Shown: positions 51,320 through 60,607 of the stretch, in pieces
How the letters are laid out: the number at the start of each line of letters is the position of its first letter
Position numbering within the stretch: position 1 is the first letter of the stretch
NCBI GenBank assembly: GCA_038246545.1
Contig: JBBRVW010000021.1
Location: 10,093 to 74,092 of the forward strand
DNA length: 64,000 bases
Direction: 5' to 3'
From: JBBRVW01 sp038246545
Lineage (GTDB): Bacteria > Actinomycetota > Actinomycetes > JACCUZ01
Position numbers and translations under genes: made by a program
The notes under the pieces: model-generated
Databases searched by the model: none
What the model was told of the DNA's origin: nothing
What the model saw: only the letters and a program-made list of their open reading frames with translations

Positions 51320-52941
51320 CGACCCGCCCGTCCAGCACCAGCAAGAAGAAGCCCGTGAAGACGATCGGCAGCGTCGCCTTCGTCGGAGCCGGCCCCGGCG
51401 ACCCCGAGCTGCTCACGGTTCGCGCCGTCGAGCTGCTCGCTCGGGCCGACGTGGTCGTGACCGAGTCGCAGGACGAGACCTTCGTCCAGCGGTTCTGCCG
51501 AGCCGACGTCGAGGTCGTCGACGGCTCGCTCGGCGACGACGGGCAGCCCCTGAGCCACGCCGTCCGGGCCCGGCTCGTCGTCAAGGCGGCCAAGAGCGGC
51601 GGGCTCGTGGTGCGGCTGCTCGACGGCGACCCCTTCCTCTACGCCACCGGCTCCGAGGAGGCCGCCGGCTGCGCCAAGGCCGGCATCGCCTTCGAGGTCG
51701 TGCCCGGCGTCTCCTCGATCTCCGCGGTGCCCGCCTACGCCGGCATCCCGCTGACCTCCGCCAAGCACCGCGAGGTGCGCGTGGTCAACGTCGGCGAGGG
51801 CAGCGCCGACTGGAGCTCGCTCGGCGCGGGCAGCGCCACCCTGGTGCTGCTGTCGGCCACCGCGGTCATCGGTGACGTCGCGAAGGCCCTGATCGCTGCC
51901 GGCCGCTCGCGAGAGACCCCCGTCGCCATGACCCAGCTCGGCACCACCACCGAGCAGCGCACCGTCACCTCCACACTGGAGCGGATCGCCGTCGACGTGA
52001 AGGCCGCCAAGCTGGCGCCGCCGACCATCACCGTCGTCGGCGACACCGTCGCGATGCGCGAGCAGCTCTCGTGGTTCGAGACCAAGCCGCTGTTCGGCTG
52101 GCGGGTGCTGGTGCCGCGCACCAAGGAGCAGGCCGGCGCGCTGTCCGAGAAGCTGCGTGCCGCCGGTGCCGTGCCCGAGGAGGTCCCGACCATCGCGGTC
52201 GAGCCCCCGCGGACCCCGCAGCAGATGGAGCGGGCCATCAAGGGCCTGGTCACCGGCCGCTACGAGTGGGTCGCCTTCACCTCCCGCAACGCGGTCAAGG
52301 CGGTCCGGGAGCGTTTCGAGGAGTACGGCCTCGACGCCCGCGCGTTCGCCGGCATCAAGGTCGCCACCGTCGGCGAGCAGACCGCTGCGGACCTGCTGGC
52401 CTGGGGCATCAAGCCCGACCTCGTCCCCAGCGGCGAGCAGTCGGCCGCCGGCCTGCTCGAGGACTGGCCGCCGTACGACCCGGTCTTCGACCCGATCGAC
52501 CGCGTCTTCCTGCCCCGCGCCGACATCGCGACGGAGAACCTCGTCGCCGGTCTCGTCGAGCGTGGCTGGGAGGTCGACGACGTTACGGCGTACCGCACCG
52601 TGCGGGCGGCCCCGCCGGCTGCGCCGATCCGCGAGGCGATCAAGTCCGGTGGCTACGACGCCGTGGTCTTCACGTCGTCCTCGACCGTGCGCAACCTCGT
52701 CGGTATCGCGGGCAAGCCGCACACCTCGACCGTGATCGCGTGCATCGGCCCGGCCACGGCCAAGACCGCCGAGGAGCACGGCCTGCGCGTCGACGTCCTC
52801 GCCCCGGCGCCGTCGGTGGCCGAGCTGGCCTGCGCGCTGTCCGAGTACGGCGCGAGCCTGCGGTCGTCCGCCGCCGCGGCCGGCGTGCCGGTGCTGCGGC
52901 CGTCGCAGAAGCGCGCCGCCTCCCGCCGGAAGGCGACCTGA
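51316..52941 (+). CDS. hemD: Bifunctional uroporphyrinogen-III C-methyltransferase/synthase (CobA-HemD fusion)
   Basis: 541 residues from GTG 51316 (GTGA overlap with hemC). The N-terminal half is a SUMT-type methylase: VAFVGAGPGDPELLTVRAVELL, LLDGDPFLYATGSEE, VVPGVSS, and YAGIPLT. The C-terminal half from about residue 255 is a HemD fold (GWRVLVPRTKEQAGALSEKLRAAGAVPEEVPTIAVEPP, VAFTSRNAVKAV, VVFTSSSTVRNL). This fusion is the normal actinobacterial form. It closes the tetrapyrrole to uroporphyrinogen III and can methylate it towards siroheme or cobalamin. The methylase GxGE pocket differs somewhat from classic SUMT (ATGSEE against GRGGEE), so methylase activity may be altered. Confidence 0.92.
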   Translation: MTTRPSSTSKKKPVKTIGSVAFVGAGPGDPELLTVRAVELLARADVVVTESQDETFVQRFCRADVEVVDGSLGDDGQPLSHAVRARLVVKAAKSGGLVVRLLDGDPFLYATGSEEAAGCAKAGIAFEVVPGVSSISAVPAYAGIPLTSAKHREVRVVNVGEGSADWSSLGAGSATLVLLSATAVIGDVAKALIAAGRSRETPVAMTQLGTTTEQRTVTSTLERIAVDVKAAKLAPPTITVVGDTVAMREQLSWFETKPLFGWRVLVPRTKEQAGALSEKLRAAGAVPEEVPTIAVEPPRTPQQMERAIKGLVTGRYEWVAFTSRNAVKAVRERFEEYGLDARAFAGIKVATVGEQTAADLLAWGIKPDLVPSGEQSAAGLLEDWPPYDPVFDPIDRVFLPRADIATENLVAGLVERGWEVDDVTAYRTVRAAPPAAPIREAIKSGGYDAVVFTSSSTVRNLVGIAGKPHTSTVIACIGPATAKTAEEHGLRVDVLAPAPSVAELACALSEYGASLRSSAAAAGVPVLRPSQKRAASRRKAT

Positions 52942-52951
52942 GGTCTGACAC

Positions 52952-53974
52952 GTGACTGACGCCCGCTTCCCCGCCGGCCGGCCACGCCGGCTGCGCACCA
53001 CTCCGGCGATTCGTGCACTCGTCGCGCAGACCCGGCCGGCCCCGGCCGACCTCGTGCTGCCGATGTTCGTGCGCGAGGGCCGGTCGGAGCCGACGGCGAT
53101 CGGGTCGATGCCCGGTGTCGTCCAGCACTCCCGCGACTCGCTGCGCAAGGCAGCGGTCGAGGCGGTGCAGGCCGGCGTCGGCGGGCTGATGCTCTTCGGC
53201 GTCCCTGAGCGGCGCGACGCCACCGGCACCGGGGCCACCGACGACGACGGCATCCTCAACGTCGCTATCCGCGACGTCGTGGCCGAGGTCGGCGACAGCA
53301 CGGTCGTCATGAGCGATCTGTGCCTCGACGAGTTCACCGACCACGGGCACTGCGGCGTCGTCGCGATCGACGGCAGCGTCGACAACGACGCGACCCTCGT
53401 GCGCTACGCCGAGATGGGGCTCGCCCAGGCCGCGGCCGGCGCCCACGTCCTCGGGCTGTCCGGGATGATGGACGGCCAGGTCGGCGTGGTCCGCGCCGCC
53501 CTCGACGCCGACCGGCTCACCTCGACAGCCATCCTCGCCTACACGGCGAAGTACGCCTCGGCGTTCTACGGCCCGTTCCGCGAGGCCGTCGAGTCGACGC
53601 TGCAGGGTGACCGGCGCAGCTACCAGCAGGACCCGGCCAACGCCGACGAAGCGCTGCGCGAGCTGGCCCTCGACCTGGCCGAGGGCGCCGACATCGTGAT
53701 GGTGAAGCCGGCCCTGCCCTACCTCGACGTCCTGCGCCGGGTCGCCGACGAGGCCGCGCGCCACGGCGTCCCGGTGGCCGCCTACCAGGTCTCGGGTGAG
53801 TACGCGATGGCCGAGGCGGCCTTCGAGAAGGGCTGGCTGGACCGCGAGCGCACCATCGTCGAGACGCTCACCTCGGTGCGGCGCGCCGGTGCGGGCATCG
53901 TCCTCACCTACTGGGCCGTCGAGGCCGCCGGGCTCCTGTCAGCCCCGACGTCGGTGGCCGGCGTCAGTGAGTAG
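52952..53974 (+). CDS. hemB: Delta-aminolevulinic acid dehydratase (porphobilinogen synthase)
   Basis: 340 residues from GTG 52952. Condenses two 5-aminolevulinates to porphobilinogen. Both Schiff-base lysines are visible, in YTAKYASAFYGPFREA and MVKPALPYLD. The metal site reads LCLDEFTDHGHCG: two of the three zinc cysteines remain while the middle one is Asp, as known in actinobacterial HemB. The octamer-stabilising N-terminal arm is present. It follows hemD by 10 bases and overlaps hemL by eight. Confidence 0.97.
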   Translation: MTDARFPAGRPRRLRTTPAIRALVAQTRPAPADLVLPMFVREGRSEPTAIGSMPGVVQHSRDSLRKAAVEAVQAGVGGLMLFGVPERRDATGTGATDDDGILNVAIRDVVAEVGDSTVVMSDLCLDEFTDHGHCGVVAIDGSVDNDATLVRYAEMGLAQAAAGAHVLGLSGMMDGQVGVVRAALDADRLTSTAILAYTAKYASAFYGPFREAVESTLQGDRRSYQQDPANADEALRELALDLAEGADIVMVKPALPYLDVLRRVADEAARHGVPVAAYQVSGEYAMAEAAFEKGWLDRERTIVETLTSVRRAGAGIVLTYWAVEAAGLLSAPTSVAGVSE

Positions 53975-55289
53975 CTACCCGTACGACGCTCCGGCGTCTG
54001 CCGCCCTCATGCAGCGTGCCCTCGCCGTCATCCCCGGTGGCGTCAACTCCCCGGTGCGTGCCTTCCGCGCCGTCGGCGGCACCCCGCGCTTCATGACCTC
54101 CGGGCACGGCCCCTACGTCGTCGACGCCGACGGCCGCGAGTACGTCGACCTGGTCTGCTCGTGGGGACCGCTGCTGCTCGGGCACGCGCACCCCGCAGTC
54201 CTCGACGCCGTGCAGGCCGCGGTGTCGCGCGGTACGTCGTTCGGCACCCCGACCGAGGGCGAGGTCGCGCTCGCCGAGGAGATCGTCGGCCGGGTCGAGC
54301 CGGTCGAGCAGGTCCGCCTGGTATCCAGCGGCACCGAGGCGACGATGTCGGCGATCCGGCTGGCACGCGGCTTCACCGGCCGCAGCAAGGTGGTGAAGTT
54401 CGCCGGCTGCTACCACGGTCACGTCGACTCGCTGCTGGCCGCGGCCGGCTCCGGCGTCGCGACCCTCGGGCTGCCCGACACCCCCGGGGTCACCGGCGCC
54501 TCCGCCGCGGACACCGTCGTGCTGCCCTACAACGACCTCGGTGCGGTGGCCGAGGCGTTCCGCGTGCACGACGGCGCGATCGCGTGCGTCATCACCGAGG
54601 CCGCGGCCGGCAACATGGGCGTCGTCCCGCCCCTTCCCGGCTTCAACTCCGGCCTGGCCGAGCTCTGCAGTGCGCACGGCGCTCTCTACGTCAGCGACGA
54701 GGTGATGACCGGCTTCCGGGTCGGCGCCGCCGGCTGGTACGGCCTCGACGGCGTCCGTCCCGACCTCATGACCTTCGGCAAGGTGATGGGCGGTGGCTTC
54801 CCCGCCGCGGCCTTCGGCGGTCGCGCCGACGTCATGGCGCGGCTCGCTCCGGTCGGTCCCGTCTACCAGGCGGGGACGCTGAGCGGTAACCCGGTCGCCA
54901 CCGCCGCCGGCCTGGCCACCCTGCGGCTCGCCACCGACCAGGTCTACGCGCACGTCGACAAGGCGGCCGGCGAGCTGGGCGGGCTGGCCTCCGACGCACT
55001 GGGAGCCGAGGGTGTCGCGCACGTCGTGCAGCACGCCGGCAGCATGTTCTCGGTGTTCTTCACCCCCGACCCCGTCGTCGACTACGACGGCGCCCGGCGC
55101 CAGGAGTCGTTCCGCTTCACTGCCTTCTTCCACGCCATGCTCGAGCGCGGCGTCTACCTGCCGCCGTCGGCCTTCGAGGCGTGGTTCCTGTCGGCCGCCC
55201 ACGATGATGCGGCGTTCGGCAGGGTCGCCGAGGCGCTGCCGCACGCCGCCCGCGCCGCCGCGCGCGCCGTCCCCGAGGAGACCTCCTGA
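53967..55289 (+). CDS. hemL: Glutamate-1-semialdehyde 2,1-aminomutase
   Basis: 440 residues from GTG 53967, eight bases inside the hemB end. A PLP enzyme that turns glutamate-1-semialdehyde into 5-aminolevulinate. PGGVNSPVRAF, VSSGTEATMSAIRLARGFTGR, the YHGHVDSLL segment, EVMTGFR and the PLP lysine Lys272 in TFGKVMGGGFP are all present. Its substrate comes from HemA in the same transcript. Confidence 0.97.
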   Translation: MSSYPYDAPASAALMQRALAVIPGGVNSPVRAFRAVGGTPRFMTSGHGPYVVDADGREYVDLVCSWGPLLLGHAHPAVLDAVQAAVSRGTSFGTPTEGEVALAEEIVGRVEPVEQVRLVSSGTEATMSAIRLARGFTGRSKVVKFAGCYHGHVDSLLAAAGSGVATLGLPDTPGVTGASAADTVVLPYNDLGAVAEAFRVHDGAIACVITEAAAGNMGVVPPLPGFNSGLAELCSAHGALYVSDEVMTGFRVGAAGWYGLDGVRPDLMTFGKVMGGGFPAAAFGGRADVMARLAPVGPVYQAGTLSGNPVATAAGLATLRLATDQVYAHVDKAAGELGGLASDALGAEGVAHVVQHAGSMFSVFFTPDPVVDYDGARRQESFRFTAFFHAMLERGVYLPPSAFEAWFLSAAHDDAAFGRVAEALPHAARAAARAVPEETS

Positions 55290-55945
55290 TGGGCGAGACC
55301 ACCACTGTGCACGTCCTCCGGCACGGCGAGGTGCACAACCCGGACAGGGTCCTCTACGGGCGCCTGCCCGACTATCACCTCTCCGACCTGGGCCGGGCGA
55401 TGGCCGACCGGATCGCCGAACGGCTGCGCGACGAGGACGTCACCTACGTCGTCGCCTCGCCGCTCGAGCGGGCCCAGGAGACCGCCCGCCCCTCGGCCGC
55501 GGCGCTCGGGTTGGAGGTCGCCACGGACGACCGCCTGATCGAGGCCGGCAACGTGTTCGAGGGAAAGACCTTCGGCGTCGGCGACGGGTCGCTGAGACGG
55601 CCCGCGCAGTGGGTGCACCTGCGCAACCCGCTGCGCCCCTCGTGGGGCGAGCCCTACAGCGAGATCGCCGAGCGGATGCTCGCCGCGGTGGCCGCGGCAC
55701 GTGATGCCGCCCGCGGCCACCAGGCGCTCGCCGTCAGCCACCAGCTGCCGATCTGGACAGCACGCTCCTTCGCCACCGGCCGCCGGCTCTGGCACGACCC
55801 GCGAAGGAGGCAGTGCTCGCTGGCCTCGCTCACCACCTTCACCTACGACGGCGACGAGCTGGTGTCGGTGTCCTACGAGGAGCCGGCCCGTGACCTGCTC
55901 CCCGCGCCCGCGGTCACCGGGAAGAAGTTCGTCGCCGGCGCATGA
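55289..55945 (+). CDS. Histidine phosphatase / phosphoglycerate mutase family protein
   Basis: 218 residues. The catalytic RHG is in VHVLRHGEVHNPDRVLYGRLPDYHLSDLGRAMADRIAERL, and later Glu/His residues lie in SPLERAQETARP and AVSHQLPIW. It is the member found between hemL and tlpA in mycobacteria (Rv0525). A true mutase role is unlikely given its setting; a small-molecule phosphatase is more probable. Its start overlaps hemL by one base and its stop overlaps the next gene by four. Confidence 0.87.
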   Translation: MGETTTVHVLRHGEVHNPDRVLYGRLPDYHLSDLGRAMADRIAERLRDEDVTYVVASPLERAQETARPSAAALGLEVATDDRLIEAGNVFEGKTFGVGDGSLRRPAQWVHLRNPLRPSWGEPYSEIAERMLAAVAAARDAARGHQALAVSHQLPIWTARSFATGRRLWHDPRRRQCSLASLTTFTYDGDELVSVSYEEPARDLLPAPAVTGKKFVAGA

Positions 55946-56538
55946 CGACCCGCCACCGCCACCGCCCACGTCGCACGACCCTCGCGGTCGTGCTGCTGCT
56001 GGGCTGTGTCCTGCTCGTCACCGGCTGCACGCGGGCCTCAGGGCAGGTGGCCGGGCAGGGCTACATCTCCGGTGACGGCACCGTGACGACCCTGCCGGCC
56101 GCCGATCGCAAGGCGCCCGTCTCGTTCGCGGGGACCCGGCTCGACGGCGGTGACCTCGACGTGCGCGCGTTCCGCGGCCACGTGGTCGTCGTCAACGTGT
56201 GGGCGTCGTGGTGTCCGCCGTGCATCGCCGAGGCGAAGGGCCTGGAGGAGGTGCACCGGGCCACCGAAGGGGACGGCGTGCAGTTCCTCGGCATCAACAC
56301 CGACACCGATCTCGCCGCCGCCCGCACCCACGAACGGCGCTTCTCCGTCACCTACCCGAGCATCGAGTCCGACGGCGGACGGGTGCTGCTCGCGCTGCGC
56401 GGCTCGCTGCAGCCCAGCGCCAAGCCCTCGACGCTGGTCCTCGACCGCGAGGGCCGGGTGGCCGCCCGCGTCCTCGGCAAGGTCGACGCCAGCACCCTGA
56501 CCGGCCTCGTCACCGACGTCCTGCGCGAGCAGTCATGA
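55942..56538 (+). CDS. TlpA/ResA-like thiol-disulfide oxidoreductase lipoprotein
   Basis: 198 residues. The N-terminal basic stretch and hydrophobic segment end in lipobox LVTGC, so the protein is lipid-anchored outside the membrane. The thioredoxin domain has the active site VNVWASWCPPCIAEA. The insertion GINTDTDLAAARTHERRF and SAKPSTLVLDREG (cis-Pro region) are family traits. It keeps apocytochrome c cysteines reduced, taking electrons from the CcdA protein encoded next (ATGA overlap). Confidence 0.93.
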   Translation: MTTRHRHRPRRTTLAVVLLLGCVLLVTGCTRASGQVAGQGYISGDGTVTTLPAADRKAPVSFAGTRLDGGDLDVRAFRGHVVVVNVWASWCPPCIAEAKGLEEVHRATEGDGVQFLGINTDTDLAAARTHERRFSVTYPSIESDGGRVLLALRGSLQPSAKPSTLVLDREGRVAARVLGKVDASTLTGLVTDVLREQS

Positions 56539-57278
56539 GCAGCACGGTCGCGGACGGGTCGCTGCTGCTCGCGCTGCCGCTCGCGATGCTCGCCGGGCTG
56601 GTCTCGTTCCTCTCGCCCTGCGTGCTGCCGCTCGTGCCCGGCTACCTCGCGTACACCACCGGCCTCACGGCGGCCGAGGTGTTCGACGACTCGTCCCGCC
56701 GACGGGGGCGGCTGGTCGCCGGTGCCCTGCTCTTCGTCGCCGGGTTCACCTTCGTCTTCGTCAGCGCGGGGGTCCTGATCGGCGGCCTCGGTGGCTTCCT
56801 GCTCGAGAACCAGGACGTCCTGCGCCGGGTGCTCGGTGCCCTCACGATCGTGCTGGGGCTGTCGTTCGTCGGCTTCCTGCCGTGGCTGCAGCGTGACGTG
56901 CGGCTGGACCGCAGGCCGGCGGTCGGGCTGCTCGGCGCCCCTGTGCTCGGCATGGTGTTCGGGCTCGGCTGGTCGCCCTGCCTCGGGCCGACCCTGGCTG
57001 CCGTCCTCGCGCTCGGGCTGGGCGAGGGTACGGCAGCGCGCGGGGGTGTCCTCGCGGTGGCGTACTGCCTCGGCCTCGGCCTGCCCTTCGTCCTGGCGGC
57101 GCTGGCGTTCGGCCGCGCCATGACGGTGTTCGGCTGGTTCAAGAAGCACTACGTCGCCGTGATGCGCACCGGCGGCGGCGTGCTCGTGGTCCTCGGGATC
57201 CTCATGGTCACCGGCGTCTGGGACAGCTGGATCGGTGCGCTGCAGGTGTGGGTCAACGGTTTCACGGTGGCGGTCTGA
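56535..57278 (+). CDS. ccdA: Cytochrome c biogenesis protein CcdA
   Basis: 247 residues with six hydrophobic helices. The two redox cysteines lie in SFLSPCVLPLVPGYLAY (helix 1) and GWSPCLGPTLAAVLALG (helix 4), the standard CcdA/DsbD pair. It passes electrons from cytoplasmic thioredoxin to the TlpA-like protein. ATG 56535 overlaps the tlpA stop by four bases. Confidence 0.95.
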   Translation: MSSTVADGSLLLALPLAMLAGLVSFLSPCVLPLVPGYLAYTTGLTAAEVFDDSSRRRGRLVAGALLFVAGFTFVFVSAGVLIGGLGGFLLENQDVLRRVLGALTIVLGLSFVGFLPWLQRDVRLDRRPAVGLLGAPVLGMVFGLGWSPCLGPTLAAVLALGLGEGTAARGGVLAVAYCLGLGLPFVLAALAFGRAMTVFGWFKKHYVAVMRTGGGVLVVLGILMVTGVWDSWIGALQVWVNGFTVAV

Positions 57279-57284
57279 GGCATC

Positions 57285-58916
57285 GTGACCGAGACCCCCG
57301 TCACCGACACCTTGAGCAGCGCGCCGTCGCGCGACCTGCCACCGCAGCCGCGGCCGCCGGCGCTGCAGCCGGTCGAGCTGGCCCGTTGGGCTTGGCGGCA
57401 GCTCACGTCGATGCGCAGCGCGCTCGTGCTGCTCTTCCTGCTGGCGCTGGCCGCGGTACCCGGGTCGCTCGTTCCGCAGCGGAGCATCGACGCCGCGCGG
57501 GCTGCGCAGTTCGCGGCCGACCATCCGACCCTTGCCCCGTGGTACGACCGGTTCTCGCTGTTCACCGTCTACTCGTCGCCGTGGTTCGCTGCGACCTACC
57601 TCCTGCTGTTCGTCTCACTGGTCGGCTGCGTGCTGCCCCGCAGCCGCCTGCACCTGCGCGCCGTGCTCGCGCGGCCGCCGCGCGCGCCGCAGCGGCTCGG
57701 CCGCCTGCCGTTCCACGAGTCGACCACCGTCGACGGAGCGCCGGACGCGGTGCTCGAACGTGCCCGCGCCGCACTCCGGAGGCGCGGCTACCGGGTCGAC
57801 GTCGCCGACGGAGCCGTCGCCGCGGAGAAGGGCTACCTGCGCGAGACCGGCAACCTGGTCTTCCACGTCGCCCTGCTGCTCCTGCTGCTGGCCGTCGCGT
57901 TCGGCCACCTCACCGGATACAAGGCGAACATCCTCATCGTCGAGGGTGAGGCCTTCTCCAACACCGTGTCGGCCTATGACACGTGGACGCCGGGACCGCT
58001 CGCGGACGAGGGCGCGCTGGCGCCGTTCACGGTGGCGCTGAAGAGCCTGGAGGTGCGCTACCAGGAGACCGGCACGCAGGCAGGCGCCCCGCGGGACTTC
58101 CAGGCGCGGGTCCGCTACACCACCTCGCCGGACACGGCTGAGAGCAGCTACGACCTGCGGGTCAACCACCCGTTGAAGGTCGACGGCGTCAAGGTCTTCC
58201 TGCTCGGCAACGGCTACGCGCCCGTGTTCACGGTGCGCGACAAGGACGGTGCGGTCGTGTCGCGCGGTCCGGCGCCGTTCCTGCCGCGCGACGGGAACGC
58301 CACGTCGCTCGGCGTGGTCAAGGTGACCGGGACGTCACCGCAGATCGGGTTCGACGGGTTCTTCCTGCCGACCGCGGTCATCGACCAGAACGGTCCGCAC
58401 TCGATCTACCCGGGGCTGAAGCTGCCGCGGGCGCTGCTCAGCGTCTGGACCGGCGACCTCGGTGTCGACGGCGGGACGCCGCAGTCCGTCTACAGCCTGC
58501 AGAAGAGCGGCTTGACCCAGCTGCGTGGCGAGAACGGCCGCAAGCTGGTCGTCGGGCTCGCTCCCGGCACCTCGGCCACGCTGCCCACGGGCGAGACGAT
58601 CACCTTGGACGGGGTCCGTCGGTGGGCCTCGCTGCAGGTCGCCCGCGACCCCGGGACCGGCCCGGCGCTGGTCGCCGCGCTGCTCGCACTGGCCGGCCTG
58701 ATGGCCTCGCTGTTCGTCCGGCGGCGACGGGTCTGGGTGCGCGTCGGTGCCGACGGCGAGGACGATGTCGACGCCGCCGACGGCGGGCGTACCCTCGTCG
58801 AGGTGGCGGGGCTGGCTCGCAGCGACGGCGAGGGTGGCGACGGGCTCGCCGACGAGCTGCGCGAGCTGGTCGCGGAGATCGGATCGGACGACGGGACGGG
58901 TGCACGTGACCTCTGA
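57285..58916 (+). CDS. resB: Cytochrome c biogenesis protein ResB
   Basis: 543 residues. Helices occur near residues 40-58, 100-120, 190-212 and 460-480, with a large extracytoplasmic domain between the last two (INHPLKVDG-like VNHPLKVDGVKVFLLGNGYAPVF). It forms the system II heme-delivery complex with CcsB. GTG 57285 begins six bases after ccdA. The C-terminal tail of about 60 residues is acidic and overlaps the ccsB start by 11 bases. Confidence 0.93.
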   Translation: MTETPVTDTLSSAPSRDLPPQPRPPALQPVELARWAWRQLTSMRSALVLLFLLALAAVPGSLVPQRSIDAARAAQFAADHPTLAPWYDRFSLFTVYSSPWFAATYLLLFVSLVGCVLPRSRLHLRAVLARPPRAPQRLGRLPFHESTTVDGAPDAVLERARAALRRRGYRVDVADGAVAAEKGYLRETGNLVFHVALLLLLLAVAFGHLTGYKANILIVEGEAFSNTVSAYDTWTPGPLADEGALAPFTVALKSLEVRYQETGTQAGAPRDFQARVRYTTSPDTAESSYDLRVNHPLKVDGVKVFLLGNGYAPVFTVRDKDGAVVSRGPAPFLPRDGNATSLGVVKVTGTSPQIGFDGFFLPTAVIDQNGPHSIYPGLKLPRALLSVWTGDLGVDGGTPQSVYSLQKSGLTQLRGENGRKLVVGLAPGTSATLPTGETITLDGVRRWASLQVARDPGTGPALVAALLALAGLMASLFVRRRRVWVRVGADGEDDVDAADGGRTLVEVAGLARSDGEGGDGLADELRELVAEIGSDDGTGARDL

Positions 58917-59907
58917 GTCGCTGGCGGGGCTGAGCAACCAGCTGCTGTACTCCGCGATGGCGGTCTACGCCGGCGCGATGTACTGCTACGCCGCCGAGCT
59001 CGCGTTCGGCTCGCCGCGGCGCCGCGGGAAGGCGGCGCCGGTGGCCGCGGAGGTCCGCGAGCTGGCGAGCGTGGGGGCTCCCACCGCCGACGTCGAGACC
59101 AGCGCCGCCGACACGGGGCCGCAGGACGACGGCGCGACGCGCCTCGCGCGCGCCGACCGGATCGGCCGGGTCGCCGTCTCGCTCACGGTGCTCGCGTTCC
59201 TGCTGCACCTCGGCGCGGTGGTCGCGCGCGGCATCGCAGCCTCGCGCCCGCCGTGGGGCAACATGTACGAGTTCTCGACCGCCGGCTCGCTCGCGGTGAC
59301 CGGGGTCTTCCTGGTGCTGCTCGCCCGGAAGCCGATCCGCTACCTGGGGACCTTCGTCGTCCTCCCGGTGCTGCTGACGCTCGGGCTCGCCGTCGCGGTG
59401 CTCTACACCGAGTCCGCGCAGCTGGTCCCGGCCCTGAAGTCGGTGTGGCTGGTCATCCACGTGTCGGCAGCGATGATCGCCGCAGGCGTCCTCACCATCG
59501 GCTTCGCGCAGTCGATCTGCTTCCTCGTGCAGGACCGTCGCGAGCGGGTCCCGGCGGAGGTCCGGCAGCCCTCGTTCATGGACCGGCTGCCGGCGGCCGC
59601 GGCGCTGGACCGCTCGGCGTACAAGATGCACGCGTTCGCGTACCCGATCTGGACGTTCGCGGTCATCGCCGGCGCCATCTGGGCCGAGAACGCGTGGGGC
59701 CGGTACTGGGGCTGGGACCCCAAGGAGACCTGGGCCTTCATCACGTGGATGGTCTACACGACCTACCTGCACGCGCGCGCCACGGCGGGCTGGAAAGGCC
59801 GCCCGGCGGCCTACCTCGCGGTGCTCGGCTACGGCACGTTCCTGTTCAACTACCTGGTCGTGAACATCTGGCTGGTCGGCTTCCACTCCTACGCCGGCGT
59901 CGGCTGA
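58906..59907 (+). CDS. ccsB: Cytochrome c biogenesis protein CcsB/CcsA
   Basis: 333 residues with about eight membrane helices. The heme-handling tryptophan-rich motif WGRYWGWDPKETWAFITW is intact, and flanking His residues (VWLVIHVSAA, KMHAFAYPIW, TYLHARA) are the expected heme ligands. It attaches heme to apocytochrome c together with ResB. GTG 58906 is taken; GTG 58900 is equally possible. It is the last gene of the long rex-hem-ccs block and is followed by a strong hairpin. Confidence 0.94.
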   Translation: MTSESLAGLSNQLLYSAMAVYAGAMYCYAAELAFGSPRRRGKAAPVAAEVRELASVGAPTADVETSAADTGPQDDGATRLARADRIGRVAVSLTVLAFLLHLGAVVARGIAASRPPWGNMYEFSTAGSLAVTGVFLVLLARKPIRYLGTFVVLPVLLTLGLAVAVLYTESAQLVPALKSVWLVIHVSAAMIAAGVLTIGFAQSICFLVQDRRERVPAEVRQPSFMDRLPAAAALDRSAYKMHAFAYPIWTFAVIAGAIWAENAWGRYWGWDPKETWAFITWMVYTTYLHARATAGWKGRPAAYLAVLGYGTFLFNYLVVNIWLVGFHSYAGVG

Positions 59908-59917
59908 CCCGCGCCAT

Positions 59918-59965
59918 ACCTGTCAGCCTCTCGCCGCCAGATATGGCTCCGAGAGGCTGACAGGT
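59918..59965. terminator. Bidirectional terminator hairpin
   Basis: A perfect 16-bp stem (ACCTGTCAGCCTCTCG at 59918-59933 with its inverse at 59950-59965) encloses a loop that itself can form a small GCCA/TGGC hairpin. It lies 10 bases after the ccsB stop and about 15 before the stop of the convergent membrane-protein gene, so it can end both transcripts. Confidence 0.88.
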
Positions 59966-59979
59966 GGGAGCAGAACGAC

Positions 59980-60318
59980 TCAGGCGGAGCGGGGGTCGTC
60001 CTCGTCGGGCTCGGTCCGGGGCCGCGGGCGTGGCGGGTTCAGCCCGCGCAGGAAGTCCACGTCGTCGTCCGGAGCGAGCGTACGGCGCGGACCGGCCGCC
60101 GGTCCGGGCCCGGTGCGGGGCGGCAGGCCGGGGAAGCCCCGGCCCTTGCGTCCGGCCAGCAGCCAGGCGAGCGGCCCGACGATCCAGACCAGCACGATGA
60201 GCAGGACCCAGACGAGCTTCGGCAGCCCCTGGACGTCCTTGTCGTCGGTCTGGACCAGGTCGACCAGCGCGTAGACCGCGAGGATCACCGGTACGGCGTA
60301 CAGCAGGATGCGCAGCAT
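59980..60318 (-). CDS. PLDc_N-domain small membrane protein
   Basis: 112 residues. Two membrane helices (about residues 3-22 and 34-56) carry the phospholipase D N-terminal (cardiolipin synthase N-terminal-like) pattern: YALVDLVQTDDKDVQGLPKLVWVLLIVLVWIVGPLAWLLAGRKG. The rest is a proline-rich charged tail. Such stand-alone PLDc_N proteins are common in actinobacteria with no known function. No phospholipase catalytic HKD domain follows. Confidence 0.85.
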   Translation of the reverse strand: MLRILLYAVPVILAVYALVDLVQTDDKDVQGLPKLVWVLLIVLVWIVGPLAWLLAGRKGRGFPGLPPRTGPGPAAGPRRTLAPDDDVDFLRGLNPPRPRPRTEPDEDDPRSA

Positions 60319-60385
60319 GGGTCAGGGGTCCTCCGCGACCGAGCCTACGGCCGATGGGTGAGCCACGCCGGGCCGCGTCCGCGCG

Positions 60386-60502
60386 TCAGCGCGTGCGCAG
60401 CGACCAGCGGGTGCGGCGGCTTGGCCGCGGATAGCGCCGGGCGATCTCGGCGACGCGCTCCAGCTCACGGGTCTGAGCGCGGGCCAGGTCTAGGGTGTAC
60501 AC
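60386..60502 (-). CDS. Possible small basic protein (38 residues)
   Basis: GTG at 60502 has AGAGG seven to nine bases upstream and opens a 38-residue frame: an N-terminal amphipathic helix (YTLDLARAQTRELERVAEIARRY) and an Arg-rich tail (PRPSRRTRWSLRTR). It lies in the divergent region before the Lrp-family gene. Similar short Arg-rich proteins occur in actinobacteria, but I cannot name a family. Confidence 0.4.
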   Translation of the reverse strand: MYTLDLARAQTRELERVAEIARRYPRPSRRTRWSLRTR

Positions 60503-60607
60503 GGTGGTGCCTCTATTTCCAAGGTTGATCGGCTGATGTACCTACGATACTAAGGTGTAGAACAGGCCTCGACCTGATTTCGTTCCTACATAAGTGTGAG
60601 GTGCCTC

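Noticed and set aside
51115..53385. A 756-codon minus-strand frame across hemC, hemD and hemB.
   Set aside because: It is antisense to three well-identified heme genes and shows no domain or ribosome site.
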